DNA from: Hymenobacter metallilatus
GTDB lineage: Bacteria; Bacteroidota; Bacteroidia; Cytophagales; Hymenobacteraceae
Length of the DNA stretch: 64,000 bases
Direction of reading: 5' to 3'
Assembly: GCF_003944705.1 (NCBI RefSeq)
Contig: NZ_RWIS01000002.1
Location: 62,001 to 126,000, forward strand
Part shown: in pieces, positions 9,767 through 18,831 of the stretch
Position numbering within the stretch: position 1 is the first letter of the stretch
Layout of the letters: the number at the start of each line of letters is the position of its first letter
Made by a program: the position numbers and the translations under genes
Notes under the pieces: model-generated
Database searches by the model: none
Seen by the model: only the letters and a program-made list of their open reading frames with translations
Told to the model about the DNA's origin: nothing

Positions 9767-9783
9767 CGGAGAAAAATTCTCCG
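9767..9783. promoter_or_regulatory. Short perfect palindrome upstream of catalase
   Basis: CGGAGAA-AAA-TTCTCCG, a 7-bp perfect inverted repeat 60 bp before the catalase ATG. It could be an operator for a redox regulator or simply a leader hairpin; no regulator gene is adjacent. Confidence 0.3.
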
Positions 9784-9843
9784 CTGGACCAACCCCCCGC
9801 TTACCTTACCAGTAGTATACCTACACCTCCACATGCATCCACT

Positions 9844-11541
9844 ATGGCACAAGAACAGCAGAACCATGCACAAGACGGCCACTCCGGCAACGGAACGGGT
9901 ACGGCCGTAACCGGCGCCGGCACATCCTACGACCAGCGTACGGCCTCTGGCGAAAATGCTCAGACGCTGACCACCCGTCAGGGCCACCCTATCTATGACA
10001 ACCAGAATACACGCACCGTGGGCAACCGGGGGCCCGCTACTCTGGAGAATTATCAGTTCATTGAAAAAATCAGCCATTTCGACCGGGAGCGGGTGCCCGA
10101 GCGAGTAGTGCACGCCCGCGGGGCCGGGGCCCACGGCGTATTTGAGGCCTACGGCAAAGTAGGCAACGAGCCCATTGAAAAATATACCCGCGCCAAGCTG
10201 TTCAGCCAAAAAGGCAAGCAAACGCCGGTATTTGTGCGGTTTTCGTCGGTTATCCACGGCGGCCACTCACCCGAAACCCTGCGCGACCCCCGGGGCTTTG
10301 CCGTGAAGTTTTACACCGAAGACGGTAACTGGGACCTGGTAGGCAACAATCTGAAAGTGTTCTTCATCCGGGATGCCATGAAGTTTCCCGATATGGTACA
10401 CTCGCTTAAGCCCGACCCGATAACCAACCTCCAGGATGGGGGCCGCATCTTCGATTTTATGAGCAACACGCCGGAGTCGTTGCACATGCTCACTTTCCTG
10501 TTTTCCCCCTGGGGCATTCCGGCCAACTACCGCCAGATGCAGGGCTCGGGCGTGAACACTTACAAGTGGGTAAACCAAGAAGGAGTGGGTGTGCTGGTCA
10601 AATACCACTGGGAGCCCCAGCAGGGCGTCAAAAACCTCACCCAACCCGAAGCCGAAGCCATTCAGGCCAAAAACTTTAACCACGCCACCCAGGATTTGTA
10701 CGAGGCCATTGAAAGCGGCAACTACCCTCAGTGGGAGCTGCGCGTGCAAATAATGAGCGACGACGAGCATCCGGAGCTGGACTTCGACCCGCTCGACGAC
10801 ACCAAGCTCTGGCCCGAAGATCAGTTCCCACATGTGCCAGTGGGCATGATGACCCTGAACCGCAACCCCGAAAACTACTTCGCTGAGGTAGAGCAGGTGG
10901 CCTTTGGGACGGGCGTACTGGTAGATGGCCTGGACTTTTCGGATGACAAGATGCTGCAGGGCCGTACCTTCTCCTACTCCGATACCCAGCGCTACCGTGT
11001 GGGGGCCAACTACCTGCAACTGCCCATCAATGCGCCCAAAAAGCATGTGGCTACCAACCAGCGCGACGGCCAGATGACTTACCATGTAGATACGGCCCCC
11101 AACCAGAATACCCACGTAAACTATGAGCCCAGCTCCCTGAACGGCCTGACGGAAAGCCCCCGCGCCGGAATCGAGCACGAGCCGGAATACCGGGCCAAGC
11201 TGGTGCGCCAAAAAATTGACCGCCGCGGCGACATCGACTTCAAACAGGCCGGGGAACGGTGGCGCCTGCACAACGACGAAGAAAAGCAGGACCTCATCAA
11301 CAACCTGACCGACGCCCTGAGTGCTGCCACCGAGGAAATTCAAACCCGCATGGTAGACCTGTTTAGCAAGTGCGACGCCGAGTACGGCCGCCGTCTGCGC
11401 GAAAGCCTGGCTACAGCTGCCAAAAACCCCAGCGCCGCAACCCGCCGTTATATGGGCCGCCGTCTGGGCCAGAGCGGCCAGCCCGGCAACCATACCGTGC
11501 AGCAGACTGAAACCATTGCCGAAAACGCCACCTCGTATTAG
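9844..11541 (+). CDS. katA: Catalase (monofunctional haem catalase)
   Basis: 565 aa. It decomposes hydrogen peroxide to water and oxygen. The catalytic His lies in [14 protein letters not shown] (about residue 92-105). The conserved core reads [21 protein letters not shown] then [14 protein letters not shown] with the active-site Asn. The proximal haem-ligand Tyr lies in [15 protein letters not shown] (about residue 375-390). An N-terminal extension of about 55 polar residues (Gln/Gly/Thr-rich) precedes the core and resembles no signal peptide, so a cytoplasmic location is likely. The length is larger than small-subunit clade 3 enzymes (about 480-500 aa) because of the N- and C-terminal tails. 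The gene is monocistronic, with an inverted-repeat element and a terminator downstream. Confidence 0.95.
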   Translation: MAQEQQNHAQDGHSGNGTGTAVTGAGTSYDQRTASGENAQTLTTRQGHPIYDNQNTRTVGNRGPATLENYQFIEKISHFDRERVPERVVHARGAGAHGVFEAYGKVGNEPIEKYTRAKLFSQKGKQTPVFVRFSSVIHGGHSPETLRDPRGFAVKFYTEDGNWDLVGNNLKVFFIRDAMKFPDMVHSLKPDPITNLQDGGRIFDFMSNTPESLHMLTFLFSPWGIPANYRQMQGSGVNTYKWVNQEGVGVLVKYHWEPQQGVKNLTQPEAEAIQAKNFNHATQDLYEAIESGNYPQWELRVQIMSDDEHPELDFDPLDDTKLWPEDQFPHVPVGMMTLNRNPENYFAEVEQVAFGTGVLVDGLDFSDDKMLQGRTFSYSDTQRYRVGANYLQLPINAPKKHVATNQRDGQMTYHVDTAPNQNTHVNYEPSSLNGLTESPRAGIEHEPEYRAKLVRQKIDRRGDIDFKQAGERWRLHNDEEKQDLINNLTDALSAATEEIQTRMVDLFSKCDAEYGRRLRESLATAAKNPSAATRRYMGRRLGQSGQPGNHTVQQTETIAENATSY

Positions 11542-11566
11542 GTGGTGGTCATTGATCAGCTAGGCT

Positions 11567-11653
11567 GTGTGGACAGTCAGCAAAAAAGTATCAAAAAGGC
11601 CGTCATGCTTCAACTTCGCTCAGCATGATGGTCTTTCCCTTGACTGTCTACAC
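11567..11653. repeat. Nested inverted-repeat element downstream of catalase
   Basis: The outer arms 11567-11579 and 11641-11653 match in 12 of 13 positions as an inverted repeat. Inside them lies CGTCATGC (11601-11608) opposed by GCATGATG (11623-11630). The core resembles other CGTCATGC...GCATGACG hairpins in this window (31992-32042), suggesting a dispersed intergenic repeat family. Confidence 0.5.
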
Positions 11654-11666
11654 TGCCCAGTGAAAA

Positions 11667-11700
11667 AACAGGCCCCCGCCAGAAGTGGCGGGGGCCTGTT
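11667..11700 (-). terminator. Strong terminator between convergent genes
   Basis: A perfect 15-bp stem (11667-11681 with 11686-11700) with GAAG loop. Read on the minus strand it is followed by TTTTTT, so it is a good intrinsic terminator for the minus-strand gene ending at 11765; in the plus direction it may also stop catalase transcription. Confidence 0.75.
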
Positions 11701-11764
11701 GGCGTACTATACCCAAGCGGCCGTAATTCAGTTGCTGCTGCCAATAGCAAGAGTGGGCACCGGG

Positions 11765-13369
11765 TTATATGTCCTCGGGTAGGGTTTCAACGGAATCCAT
11801 TACCTCCTCCTGGCCCGGGGTGGGTGGCTCGGCAACCGGAGCCTCATCGGTAAGCTGCACGGAGTCCTGGGCAGCACCAGCAGCTTCGTCTGCCACCTGC
11901 ACGGTGTCTGGTTGAATGTCGAACAGCGTTGGGGCGGCGGCTTCGGCATTATCGTTGGCCGGAGTAGGTTGAGCGGCTTGGGCGCGGGTCTGTTCCGGAC
12001 GGGACGCTTTCAGCCATGCCGGCACCTGACTTACCCCCCACAATCCGGACCCCAGCGCAACTACGGATGCTAATACCAGTGCCGCCCGCTGCCACTGCAG
12101 CTGCCAGGAAGCAGGTTGGGCGGAGCCAGGCGCTCCGGGGAAACGGGGCGCACCGGCTACGGGACGGGGCGCGGCAGTACTGCCGGGAGTAGGCAGCAGA
12201 GCCGCTGCTGGCCGGCTGCTTAGCAGTTCCAGCTGCTGACCTAGCTGCTGAATGCGGGCATCCAGGGCTTGGTTGCGGGCTTCCGCCTCGGCCCGGGAGG
12301 CTTGAATAGCGGCCTGTAACTGCTGTTTTTCCTGGGTTTCGGCTGCTAGCCGGGCCTGCAGGGCTGCCACTTCGGCCGTGGCCGATGGAGCGTCCCGGAG
12401 CTGCTGCCGAAGCTGGGCAATGCTTTGCTCCCGTTCGGCTTCGCGGGCTTCCATCGCCTGGCGCTGCTGCTGAAGCTCCCGAAATACCTGTTGCCGCAAC
12501 TGTTCCAGCCGGTGCTTCTCTTCCTCATTCGCCAGCGGGGCCCCGGCTGCCAGGGTGGTGCTGTAGGGTGGGTCGGCGGGTACGTCTTCGGCCCCTAGCC
12601 AACCCCAGAGTTGCCGGGCTTTGTGCGCCCAAAAGCCTACTGGGGCCGCTTCCGGCGGCTGGTCTTCGGTGGGCTGAGGCGGTTCGGGGCCGTACTGTAC
12701 CAAGGCCTCCGCCCACTCGGCCAGGGCGGCTGCCGGAAGCCGCAGCCGCACCGGTAGCTGGGCCAGGCGGCGGGGTAGCTGAGCCAGCTGGGGTACCAGC
12801 TGAAAGTCGTCGGCAGCGGGCAGGTGAGCCAACTGGGCTTCGGCGCGGGCATCAAGGTGTACCGCTGGCTCAAACACCAGCAGCCCCGCCACATCGTTTT
12901 CCTGGATGGGTTGCGGCAGCTCTGGCTGCTGGGCCAGCCACCTTGCCAGTTCCGCGCGCTGCTGCCGGAACCGCTCCAGCGGATTGGCTGCTTCCTCCTC
13001 GATGGCCCACGGCTTATTATCCAGCAGCCAGCCACCTGCCTCCAGGGCCGGCACCGTTAGCAAGCCGCCCCCCGCTGCCAACAGCAACACGGCTACGCTC
13101 CCCGGCTGCACCAGCACGGCCGGCAGCGTATGGGACGGCAGTGGCAGGTTGCCGAGTAAGATACCCTGCGTACCGGCCGCCGTAAGCAGCGCCAATGTAG
13201 CCTCGTAGCGGGCCTGCAGGGCCGCATCGGTGAAGGGAGCAAACAGAATGCTATGCAGCATAAGCAGGAAAACGGCAGATAGAACGGTAAAAGTACGTTG
13301 CTGCGTCAGAACGGGTGGGGCCTGGTGGCCCGAACAGGGCAACTCCTGCCAAAACGGCTGCTCATGCAC
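11765..13369 (-). CDS. Hypothetical membrane protein with coiled coil; possible degenerate NERD-like region
   Basis: 534 aa, not recognised with certainty. It has one hydrophobic segment near the N-terminus (FTVLSAVFLLMLHSILFAPF, about residues 27-46) and a second hydrophobic patch at about 90-105. An Ala/Gln/Glu-rich coiled coil spans about 255-385 (many QQLR/QAMEAREAE heptad-like stretches). A Pro/Ala linker, a third membrane segment (ALVLASVVALGSGLWGVS, about 430) and an acidic tail follow. The part from about 65 to 190, with phrases such as GNLPLP, NKPWAIEEEAANPLERF and VAGLLVFEP, is reminiscent of the NERD nuclease-related fold, but the acidic/Lys catalytic residues are absent. This is a tentative reading. 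The start lies only 32 bp from the divergent ABC transporter start, so their promoters must overlap coding sequence. Confidence 0.6.
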   Translation of the reverse strand: MHEQPFWQELPCSGHQAPPVLTQQRTFTVLSAVFLLMLHSILFAPFTDAALQARYEATLALLTAAGTQGILLGNLPLPSHTLPAVLVQPGSVAVLLLAAGGGLLTVPALEAGGWLLDNKPWAIEEEAANPLERFRQQRAELARWLAQQPELPQPIQENDVAGLLVFEPAVHLDARAEAQLAHLPAADDFQLVPQLAQLPRRLAQLPVRLRLPAAALAEWAEALVQYGPEPPQPTEDQPPEAAPVGFWAHKARQLWGWLGAEDVPADPPYSTTLAAGAPLANEEEKHRLEQLRQQVFRELQQQRQAMEAREAEREQSIAQLRQQLRDAPSATAEVAALQARLAAETQEKQQLQAAIQASRAEAEARNQALDARIQQLGQQLELLSSRPAAALLPTPGSTAAPRPVAGAPRFPGAPGSAQPASWQLQWQRAALVLASVVALGSGLWGVSQVPAWLKASRPEQTRAQAAQPTPANDNAEAAAPTLFDIQPDTVQVADEAAGAAQDSVQLTDEAPVAEPPTPGQEEVMDSVETLPEDI

Positions 13370-13401
13370 TCCGGCCCGAAGTATGTCGTATAGCCGGTTC
13401 T

Positions 13402-15285
13402 ATGGCTCGTTCCGATTCCTTCTTCTCTACGATATCCGCCAAAAAGCCCCGCCCCGACGGTAAGCCCAGCCTCACGGTGAAGGAGCGGTTTTCGGCTTTG
13501 CGCAATCTGCCGGCCTTTTTGCGCCTGATCTGGCAAACCAGCCCGGCCCTCACCCTCGGCAACGTGGCCCTGCGCCTGTTGCGGGCGGCCTTGCCCGTAG
13601 CCATGCTCTATGTGGGCCAGCTGATTCTTGATGCAGTGGTGCACCTGAGCCGTCAGCCCGCCGACGCCCGCCAGCTTACGCCGGTACTGATGCTCGTGGC
13701 TCTGGAGTTCGGGTTGGCGGTGCTGTCGGATGCCCTGGGTCGGGGCGTGGCTCTGCTCGATTCGCTGCTCGGCGACCTGTTTGCCAACCAGAGCTCCATC
13801 CGGCTGATGCAGCACGCCGCCGAGCTGGACCTGGACCAGTTCGAGGACAGCAACTTCTACGACAAGCTGGAGCGGGCCCGCCGCCAGACCCTCTCGCGCA
13901 CCGTGCTCATGGCCCAGGTGCTTGGTCAGGCCCAGGATGTTATAACCATGGGTTTCCTGGCCGTGGGACTGGTGGCCTTCAACCCCTGGCTGCTGCTGCT
14001 GTTGCTGGTGGCCGTGGTGCCTGCGTTTCTGGGTGAAAGTCACTTCAACGAGCGGAGCTACTCACTGGTACACGGCTGGACGCCCGAGCGGCGCGAGTTG
14101 GACTACCTGCGCCAGACCGGCGCTTCCGACGAAACGGCCAAGGAAGTCAAGATTTTTGGTCTCTCGGGGTTTCTGATTGACCGGTTTCGTACGCTGTCGG
14201 ATGAGTTTTACCGGCAGAACAAAAGTCTGGTAATCAAGCGGGCCGGATGGGGTACGTTCTTCGCGGCGGTGGGCGCGGCCGGCTACTACGCAGCCTACGT
14301 GTACATCATCACCCAAACCGTGTACGGGCGCGTCAGTATTGGGCAGCTCACGTTTCTGGCCGGCTCCTTTGCCCGGATGCGGGGGCTGCTGGAGGGTATT
14401 CTGAGCCGGTTCAGCTCGGTGGCTGAAGGTGCCCTCTACCTGCAGGATTTCTTCGACTTCTTTGCGCTGCGGCCGCGTATTGTGCGGCAAGAGCTTACCG
14501 GGGAAAGACCAATACCGTTTCCCCGGCCAATCAAACAAGGGTTTACGTTCGAAAACGTGGGCTTCAAATACCGTACTGCCGAAAAATGGGCGTTACGTAA
14601 CCTAAACTTTCAGCTGCAGGCCGGCGAGAAGCTGGCGCTGGTAGGCGAAAACGGAGCCGGCAAAACTACCCTCGTCAAGCTGCTGGCTCGCCTCTACGAC
14701 CCCACCGAAGGGCGCATCCTGCTCGATGGCTACGACCTGCGCGAGTACGACCCCGCCGAGCTACGCCAGGAAATTGGGGTGATTTTCCAGGATTTCGTGC
14801 GCTTTCAGCTGCCGGCTGGTCAGAATCTGGCCGTGGGCCGCATCGAGGAGAAGGAAAACCAGCCGCGCATCGAGCAGGCGGCCCAGCAAAGCCTCGCCGA
14901 TTCCGTTATTGCCAAGCTGCCCCAGGGCTACGAGCAGATGATTGGCCGCCGCTTCAACGGGGGCGTGGACCTGAGTGGGGGCGAGTGGCAGAAAATTGCC
15001 CTCGGCCGGGCCTACATGCGCGACGCCCAGCTGCTGATTCTCGATGAGCCCACCGCCGCCCTCGATGCCCGCGCCGAGTACGAGGTGTTTCAGCGTTTCA
15101 AGGAGCTGACCCAGGGCAAAACCGCCGTGCTTATCAGCCACCGCTTCAGCACCGTGCGCATGGCCGACCGGATTCTGGTTATCGAAAACGGGCAGTTTCA
15201 GGAAATTGGGAGCCACGAGCAGCTGCTAGCCCGCGGTGGCCGCTACGCCGAGCTGTTCCGCCTGCAGGCCGCCGGGTATCAGTAA
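13402..15285 (+). CDS. ABC exporter, fused permease and ATPase
   Basis: 627 aa. The half-transporter architecture has a membrane domain of about six segments (residues about 50-330, e.g. PWLLLLLLVAVVPAFLG) followed by an ATPase. Visible are Walker A GENGAGKTTLVKLL, Q-loop FQDFVRF, signature LSGGEWQKIALGRA, Walker B LLILDEPTAALD and the switch histidine in ISHRFST. It probably works as a homodimeric exporter in the inner membrane; the substrate is unknown (lipid, peptide or drug). The ATG at 13402 is preferred over an upstream in-frame start at 13315, because the extension would overlap the divergent gene and lacks family-like sequence. Confidence 0.88.
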   Translation: MARSDSFFSTISAKKPRPDGKPSLTVKERFSALRNLPAFLRLIWQTSPALTLGNVALRLLRAALPVAMLYVGQLILDAVVHLSRQPADARQLTPVLMLVALEFGLAVLSDALGRGVALLDSLLGDLFANQSSIRLMQHAAELDLDQFEDSNFYDKLERARRQTLSRTVLMAQVLGQAQDVITMGFLAVGLVAFNPWLLLLLLVAVVPAFLGESHFNERSYSLVHGWTPERRELDYLRQTGASDETAKEVKIFGLSGFLIDRFRTLSDEFYRQNKSLVIKRAGWGTFFAAVGAAGYYAAYVYIITQTVYGRVSIGQLTFLAGSFARMRGLLEGILSRFSSVAEGALYLQDFFDFFALRPRIVRQELTGERPIPFPRPIKQGFTFENVGFKYRTAEKWALRNLNFQLQAGEKLALVGENGAGKTTLVKLLARLYDPTEGRILLDGYDLREYDPAELRQEIGVIFQDFVRFQLPAGQNLAVGRIEEKENQPRIEQAAQQSLADSVIAKLPQGYEQMIGRRFNGGVDLSGGEWQKIALGRAYMRDAQLLILDEPTAALDARAEYEVFQRFKELTQGKTAVLISHRFSTVRMADRILVIENGQFQEIGSHEQLLARGGRYAELFRLQAAGYQ

Positions 15286-15327
15286 GATAAATTATGTCAC
15301 TCCTTACCTCTTCTATCCGCCTGCCTG

Positions 15328-15798
15328 ATGGCCTACGATCTTTCTTTCGATAGAGTAATCAAAGTAAGCACTGAAGCCGCTCTTGCACTCAATAAAGCTG
15401 TGGCCGCTAAGTTGATACAGAAATACCCCGAGGTGTACGACTCAAATTCTGTCAGCTCTGGTGGGCATTTTTTGGAACGAGAAATTGAATGTCTGGATAA
15501 AGAGTTTCCCGAGAAACACTTCAGGCTGCACGCTGATAGTGAGAATGTATGGTTCAGTTTTGAATTCTGGAAGGATACTGTTTGGCTAGAGTTAGGTGGG
15601 AATAGAGACACCTCTTCCAAACTTGCTCAGATACGTAATTACGCTGACTTTTTTGAGCAGCAAGGTTGTATAGTCTACGTCCCGCCAGCAGGCAGTGCTA
15701 CTACGTTTGATGCACGTATTGCATGGCATATGAAGGGATACAAGGAGTGGATTGGTTGTGTAGAGCAAGTGAAAAATACCCTGGCAAATAAGCCGTAG
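15328..15798 (+). CDS. Hypothetical protein, AT-richer orphan
   Basis: 156 aa, family not recognised. It is acidic and soluble, with no signal peptide or membrane segment. It is rich in aromatic residues in the middle (NVWFSFEFWKDTVWLELGG) and has a helical C-terminus (WHMKGYKEWIGCVEQVKNTL). Base composition is lower in GC than its neighbours: 26 of 60 bases are G or C in 15481-15540. Its codons also use many more A/T third positions. This may mean recent acquisition, like an immunity or small accessory gene, but no partner toxin is next to it. It begins 43 bp after the ABC exporter and may be read through from it. Confidence 0.7.
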   Translation: MAYDLSFDRVIKVSTEAALALNKAVAAKLIQKYPEVYDSNSVSSGGHFLEREIECLDKEFPEKHFRLHADSENVWFSFEFWKDTVWLELGGNRDTSSKLAQIRNYADFFEQQGCIVYVPPAGSATTFDARIAWHMKGYKEWIGCVEQVKNTLANKP

Positions 15799-15866
15799 CA
15801 GCAACCTGTCCGGATTCTACCTGCACATTGCTGAGTAACGATAAGCGGGAATATTACTTTTGCCTG

Positions 15867-16328
15867 ATGGTGAAAATCCAATTCGTCCTGACCTTGGCAG
15901 CCGAGTCGTTGCACGTTGCACTACTGCCTTTGCTGACTTCTGTTTTCCCGGAAACCCCGGCCGCCGAATTAACTGCCGACCTGCAGTACCAGCAGGCGCG
16001 CGGCCCGGTGCAGGCGTGGCTGGCGTACACAGACGAACGGCTCATTGGCTGCAAGCTGGGCTACGAGCGAAAGCCGGGCCATTACTACAGCTGGCTGGGC
16101 GGCGTGCATCCCGAGTATCGGGGCCAGGGCATTGCTGCTGAGCTCATGCGCCGGCAACATGCCTGGTGTGCTGAGCAGGGCTACCAGCGCATCCGCACCC
16201 AGACCTACAACCGGTGGCGCGCCATGCTGCTGCTAAACCTGCGGCAGGGCTTTGATATAGTTGGTACCCTGCAGGGCCAGCATGGGCTGACCATTGTACT
16301 GGAAAAAAGCCTGGACCTTTCTACCTGA
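15867..16328 (+). CDS. GNAT family N-acetyltransferase
   Basis: 153 aa. The acetyl-CoA binding motif A is visible as GVHPEYRGQGIAAELMRRQH (about residues 80-100), with beta-strand 4 LGGV before it and the later strand AMLLLNLRQGFDIVG typical of GNAT folds. The substrate is unknown. The ATG at 15867 is chosen over a TTG at 15828, because the extra 13 residues are not conserved-looking. No operon partner is evident; the gene before it is the AT-rich orphan 68 bp upstream. Confidence 0.85.
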   Translation: MVKIQFVLTLAAESLHVALLPLLTSVFPETPAAELTADLQYQQARGPVQAWLAYTDERLIGCKLGYERKPGHYYSWLGGVHPEYRGQGIAAELMRRQHAWCAEQGYQRIRTQTYNRWRAMLLLNLRQGFDIVGTLQGQHGLTIVLEKSLDLST

Positions 16329-16500
16329 AAAGGGCGGCAGTTACTGCCATAAACAGGATAGCAGCGGCTCCAGGCCGTTTTAGCTGGGCGAGGTGGGAGG
16401 CATGAAAAGAATTTATGAATTTTTTCGGCTGATAGCCAATCGATTAGCGCCGGGATTTTCGTATTTTAGTTGGTACGTCCTTCTTACTTCCCAAGCGCCT

Positions 16501-17106
16501 ATGAAATGGTATGTTACTCTGTTGGCTGGTGGCAGCATGTTGCTATCGGGCTGCCTGATGTCACGCGAAGCCCGCGTAGAATCCGATTACAGCTATGCCG
16601 GGCAGTTCCGGCGCTACCGCACCTATGAGTTCATCAGTGGCGACGGTATCAACTCCGATACCAGCCGGCTGGGTACGGCAGTGCGCGAGGCCATTCAGAA
16701 CCGGCTCAAAATTCAAGGGTACCGCTCCGTGCGCCGCCGCCCCGACCTGCTGGTGAACTTCCGGCTGTTCGAGGGGGACATGCGGTTTCGGGGCTACGCC
16801 CAGGAAGATTTTTCGCGCTGGGTGAAAGCCGGCTACACCGAGGATGAGGACACACCGAAGGAAAACCGCAAAGGCTACCAGCCGGTACGGCTTATCCTGT
16901 CGGAAGGCACTTTGCTGGTTACGCTGATTGATAACCGCACCAATCGGGCCGTCTGGAACGGGTACGCTTCCGGAGTGAGTGTGCCGGCCGGGCCCCAGGG
17001 CGAAATTGTGCTCCGCCGTTCCGTCCGTTCTATCTTCGACCAGTATCATATCTTCACCGAAGGCTACCTCAGTGGGCAAAATACGGCCAGTGAGGGCGAC
17101 GACTAG
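16501..17106 (+). CDS. DUF4136 lipoprotein
   Basis: 201 aa. The N-terminal signal ends in LLSGC (Cys at about residue 18), a lipobox, so it is a membrane-anchored periplasmic or outer-membrane lipoprotein. The body matches the DUF4136 pattern: an early FRRYRTYEF strand, a helix with AVREAIQNRLKIQGYRSV, PDLLVNFRL, then LLVTLIDNRTNRAVWNGYASG. The function of the family is unknown. The ATG at 16501 is used because only from there is the signal peptide proper; an upstream in-frame start at 16393 would bury it. Confidence 0.82.
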   Translation: MKWYVTLLAGGSMLLSGCLMSREARVESDYSYAGQFRRYRTYEFISGDGINSDTSRLGTAVREAIQNRLKIQGYRSVRRRPDLLVNFRLFEGDMRFRGYAQEDFSRWVKAGYTEDEDTPKENRKGYQPVRLILSEGTLLVTLIDNRTNRAVWNGYASGVSVPAGPQGEIVLRRSVRSIFDQYHIFTEGYLSGQNTASEGDD

Positions 17107-17241
17107 TGCAGAACAAGTGCTGGGCCTACGCCGCCGGCACCAATACCCCAAGGCTTGGCTGCGGCCCGCGTGCGGAGGTAACCATCCGCGGATGCGTGAG
17201 CCGCCGCTCCTCTTCGGGCTGTGCCTGCTGATGGCTTGTGC

Positions 17242-18273
17242 TTACGGTGTGTTTCGCTCCCGAATTAGCTCGGCGGCAATGCTAATGGCTATTTCCTCGG
17301 GGGTGCGGCTGTTGATGGGCAGCCCAATGGGCGCGTGTACCCGGGCCAGGTCCTGCTCCGAAACGCCTTCCGCCCGAAGCACGGCCATCATTTCGGCAAT
17401 TTTGGCCTGGCTGCCCATCACGCCCAGGTAGCGCACCGGGTGCTGCAGTAAGGCCCGCAATGCCACCAGGTCGGAGCGGTACCCGAACGTCATCAGAATC
17501 ACGTATTGGTGCGGGCCGGCCGGAATTTCCTGGGGCAGCTGCTCATACTGCACCGTGCGCTTATAGTGCGCAAACGGGTTAAGCAAATGGGTATTCAACC
17601 CCGGCCGGTCGTCCAGCACCGTCAGGTCGAATTCCAGGGAGGCCAGCACCCGCGACAAGGCCAGGGCTACGTGCCCGGCTCCCACAATGGTAGCCTGGTC
17701 GCGGAAACCTATTTGCTCCGAGTATGCCCAGTCGGAACCCAGCTGTACGCTACAATGCGGGCCGGGCGGGGCCAGCTCCTCCACCTGCACGCCCCCACGG
17801 GCCGTCAGCCAAAGCCGACTACGGCCTGGCCCGCGCAGTTGCTGTTTAACACGGCTGATAACGGGTAGGTCGGCGGCGCTGAGGGGCAGCAGCAGCACCC
17901 ACTGCTCACCCGAGCAGATCATACCCGAGCGGTTGGAGGGAGCCTCCCGCCGGTGAACCTGGTGACGGAGTACCGGGGCAAAGCCGGGCTGGCGCAGCAA
18001 GGTGCGGGCCAGCTCCACAAACTTATGCTCCATAATGCCGCCCCCGATGGACCCAGCCAGGCTGCCGGCCGTTACCGTCATTTTGAAGCCCTGCCGACCG
18101 GGGCTGCTGCCCACACTTTGCAGCACGCACAGCAAAGCTACCGGAATGCCGGCGCGCAAATTTACGGCCGCGTGCTGCCACACCAGCATATCACGCGGAG
18201 TAGCTGGCGTAGCAGTCAGAATATCCACAGCAGGATAACTGGCCGGAGTAGGAGGGAGTTCTTGCGCTGACAC
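17242..18273 (-). CDS. xdhC: XdhC/CoxF family molybdenum cofactor maturation protein
   Basis: 343 aa from a GTG start. The N-terminal XdhC_CoxI domain is seen at about 28-100 (AGIPVALLCVLQSVGSSPGRQG, then SIGGGIMEH). The C-terminal Rossmann domain has IVGAGHVALALSRVLASL (about 190-210) and PVRYLGVMGSQAK. Family members bind Mo cofactor, help sulphurate it and insert it into xanthine dehydrogenase. Its place as the last gene of a minus-strand group xdhA-xdhB-Mpv17-like-xdhC supports this role. It starts 60 bp after the preceding stop; the gap is AT-rich with CTATAT...ATATAG arms (18273-18278 and 18291-18296). Confidence 0.88.
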   Translation of the reverse strand: MSAQELPPTPASYPAVDILTATPATPRDMLVWQHAAVNLRAGIPVALLCVLQSVGSSPGRQGFKMTVTAGSLAGSIGGGIMEHKFVELARTLLRQPGFAPVLRHQVHRREAPSNRSGMICSGEQWVLLLPLSAADLPVISRVKQQLRGPGRSRLWLTARGGVQVEELAPPGPHCSVQLGSDWAYSEQIGFRDQATIVGAGHVALALSRVLASLEFDLTVLDDRPGLNTHLLNPFAHYKRTVQYEQLPQEIPAGPHQYVILMTFGYRSDLVALRALLQHPVRYLGVMGSQAKIAEMMAVLRAEGVSEQDLARVHAPIGLPINSRTPEEIAISIAAELIRERNTP

Positions 18274-18333
18274 TATATTTTCAAAAATCTATATAGTCTG
18301 GAGCTGCCGTCCGGTTTCAGCCGCAAGCGTTGC

Positions 18334-18831
18334 TTACACCCAGGTGGCGCTCAGGGCGTAATAAACAGCCATAATTCCGGAAAACAGAGCACTGGCTACG
18401 AAGCGCCACTCGGCCGAAACCCGGTTCTGAATGTAGTAATTTACCACCAGGGCCACCGGAACGTTCACCAGAAACGAGCGGGTAGCCACTGGCACCAATG
18501 CCAGCGAAATCTGCTGGAACTGCCCACTGAACAGGTGCAGAAATACGTAGTGGCGTACTATCCAGAGAGGGTTGAAATACACCTGTGACAGGGTCGCCCG
18601 CAGCCACTGCCGGCCCAGGCCCGCGTTGCGGCGCTCCGGTACCTGCCGGTCAATCCAGCGGAAAAAAGCGGGTACTTCCCAGGAGTACAGAATGCCGCCT
18701 ACCAGGGCCATGCCCAGTAGGCGGGGCCAGGAAAACTGATGCAGCAGCAGGGCGGCGGCCGTGTCGCCGGCGGCGTAAATCAGGAAGCCGCGGAGGTGGT
18801 TACGGAGGTTAAGGGAGCGGGTGAGTTCCAA
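18334..18831 (-). CDS. Mpv17/PMP22-like integral membrane protein
   Basis: 165 aa, four hydrophobic segments. Features recalling the eukaryotic Mpv17/PMP22 family are an early GD motif (IYAAGDTAAALLL), a Gly-rich segment followed by an aromatic and Pro (GGILYSWEVPAFFRWIDRQVP), and a terminal segment with NYYIQNRV then a W-containing helix ending in ALSATWV. The assignment is by pattern only. The start is TTG at 18831, overlapping the last 52 bp of xdhB in another frame; no better start exists downstream. The gene is embedded between xdhB and xdhC on the same strand, so it is probably translated from the xdh message. Confidence 0.6.
   Translation of the reverse strand: MELTRSLNLRNHLRGFLIYAAGDTAAALLLHQFSWPRLLGMALVGGILYSWEVPAFFRWIDRQVPERRNAGLGRQWLRATLSQVYFNPLWIVRHYVFLHLFSGQFQQISLALVPVATRSFLVNVPVALVVNYYIQNRVSAEWRFVASALFSGIMAVYYALSATWV

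Noticed and set aside
10267..11493. 408-codon open frame antisense to catalase
   Set aside because: It is the mirror of a GC-rich gene with strong catalase motifs; the translated text is Val/His/Gly-rich and has no domain pattern.
12385..13185. 266-codon plus-strand open frame opposite the coiled-coil protein
   Set aside because: Pro/Ala/Arg-rich shadow typical of antisense GC-rich coding sequence.
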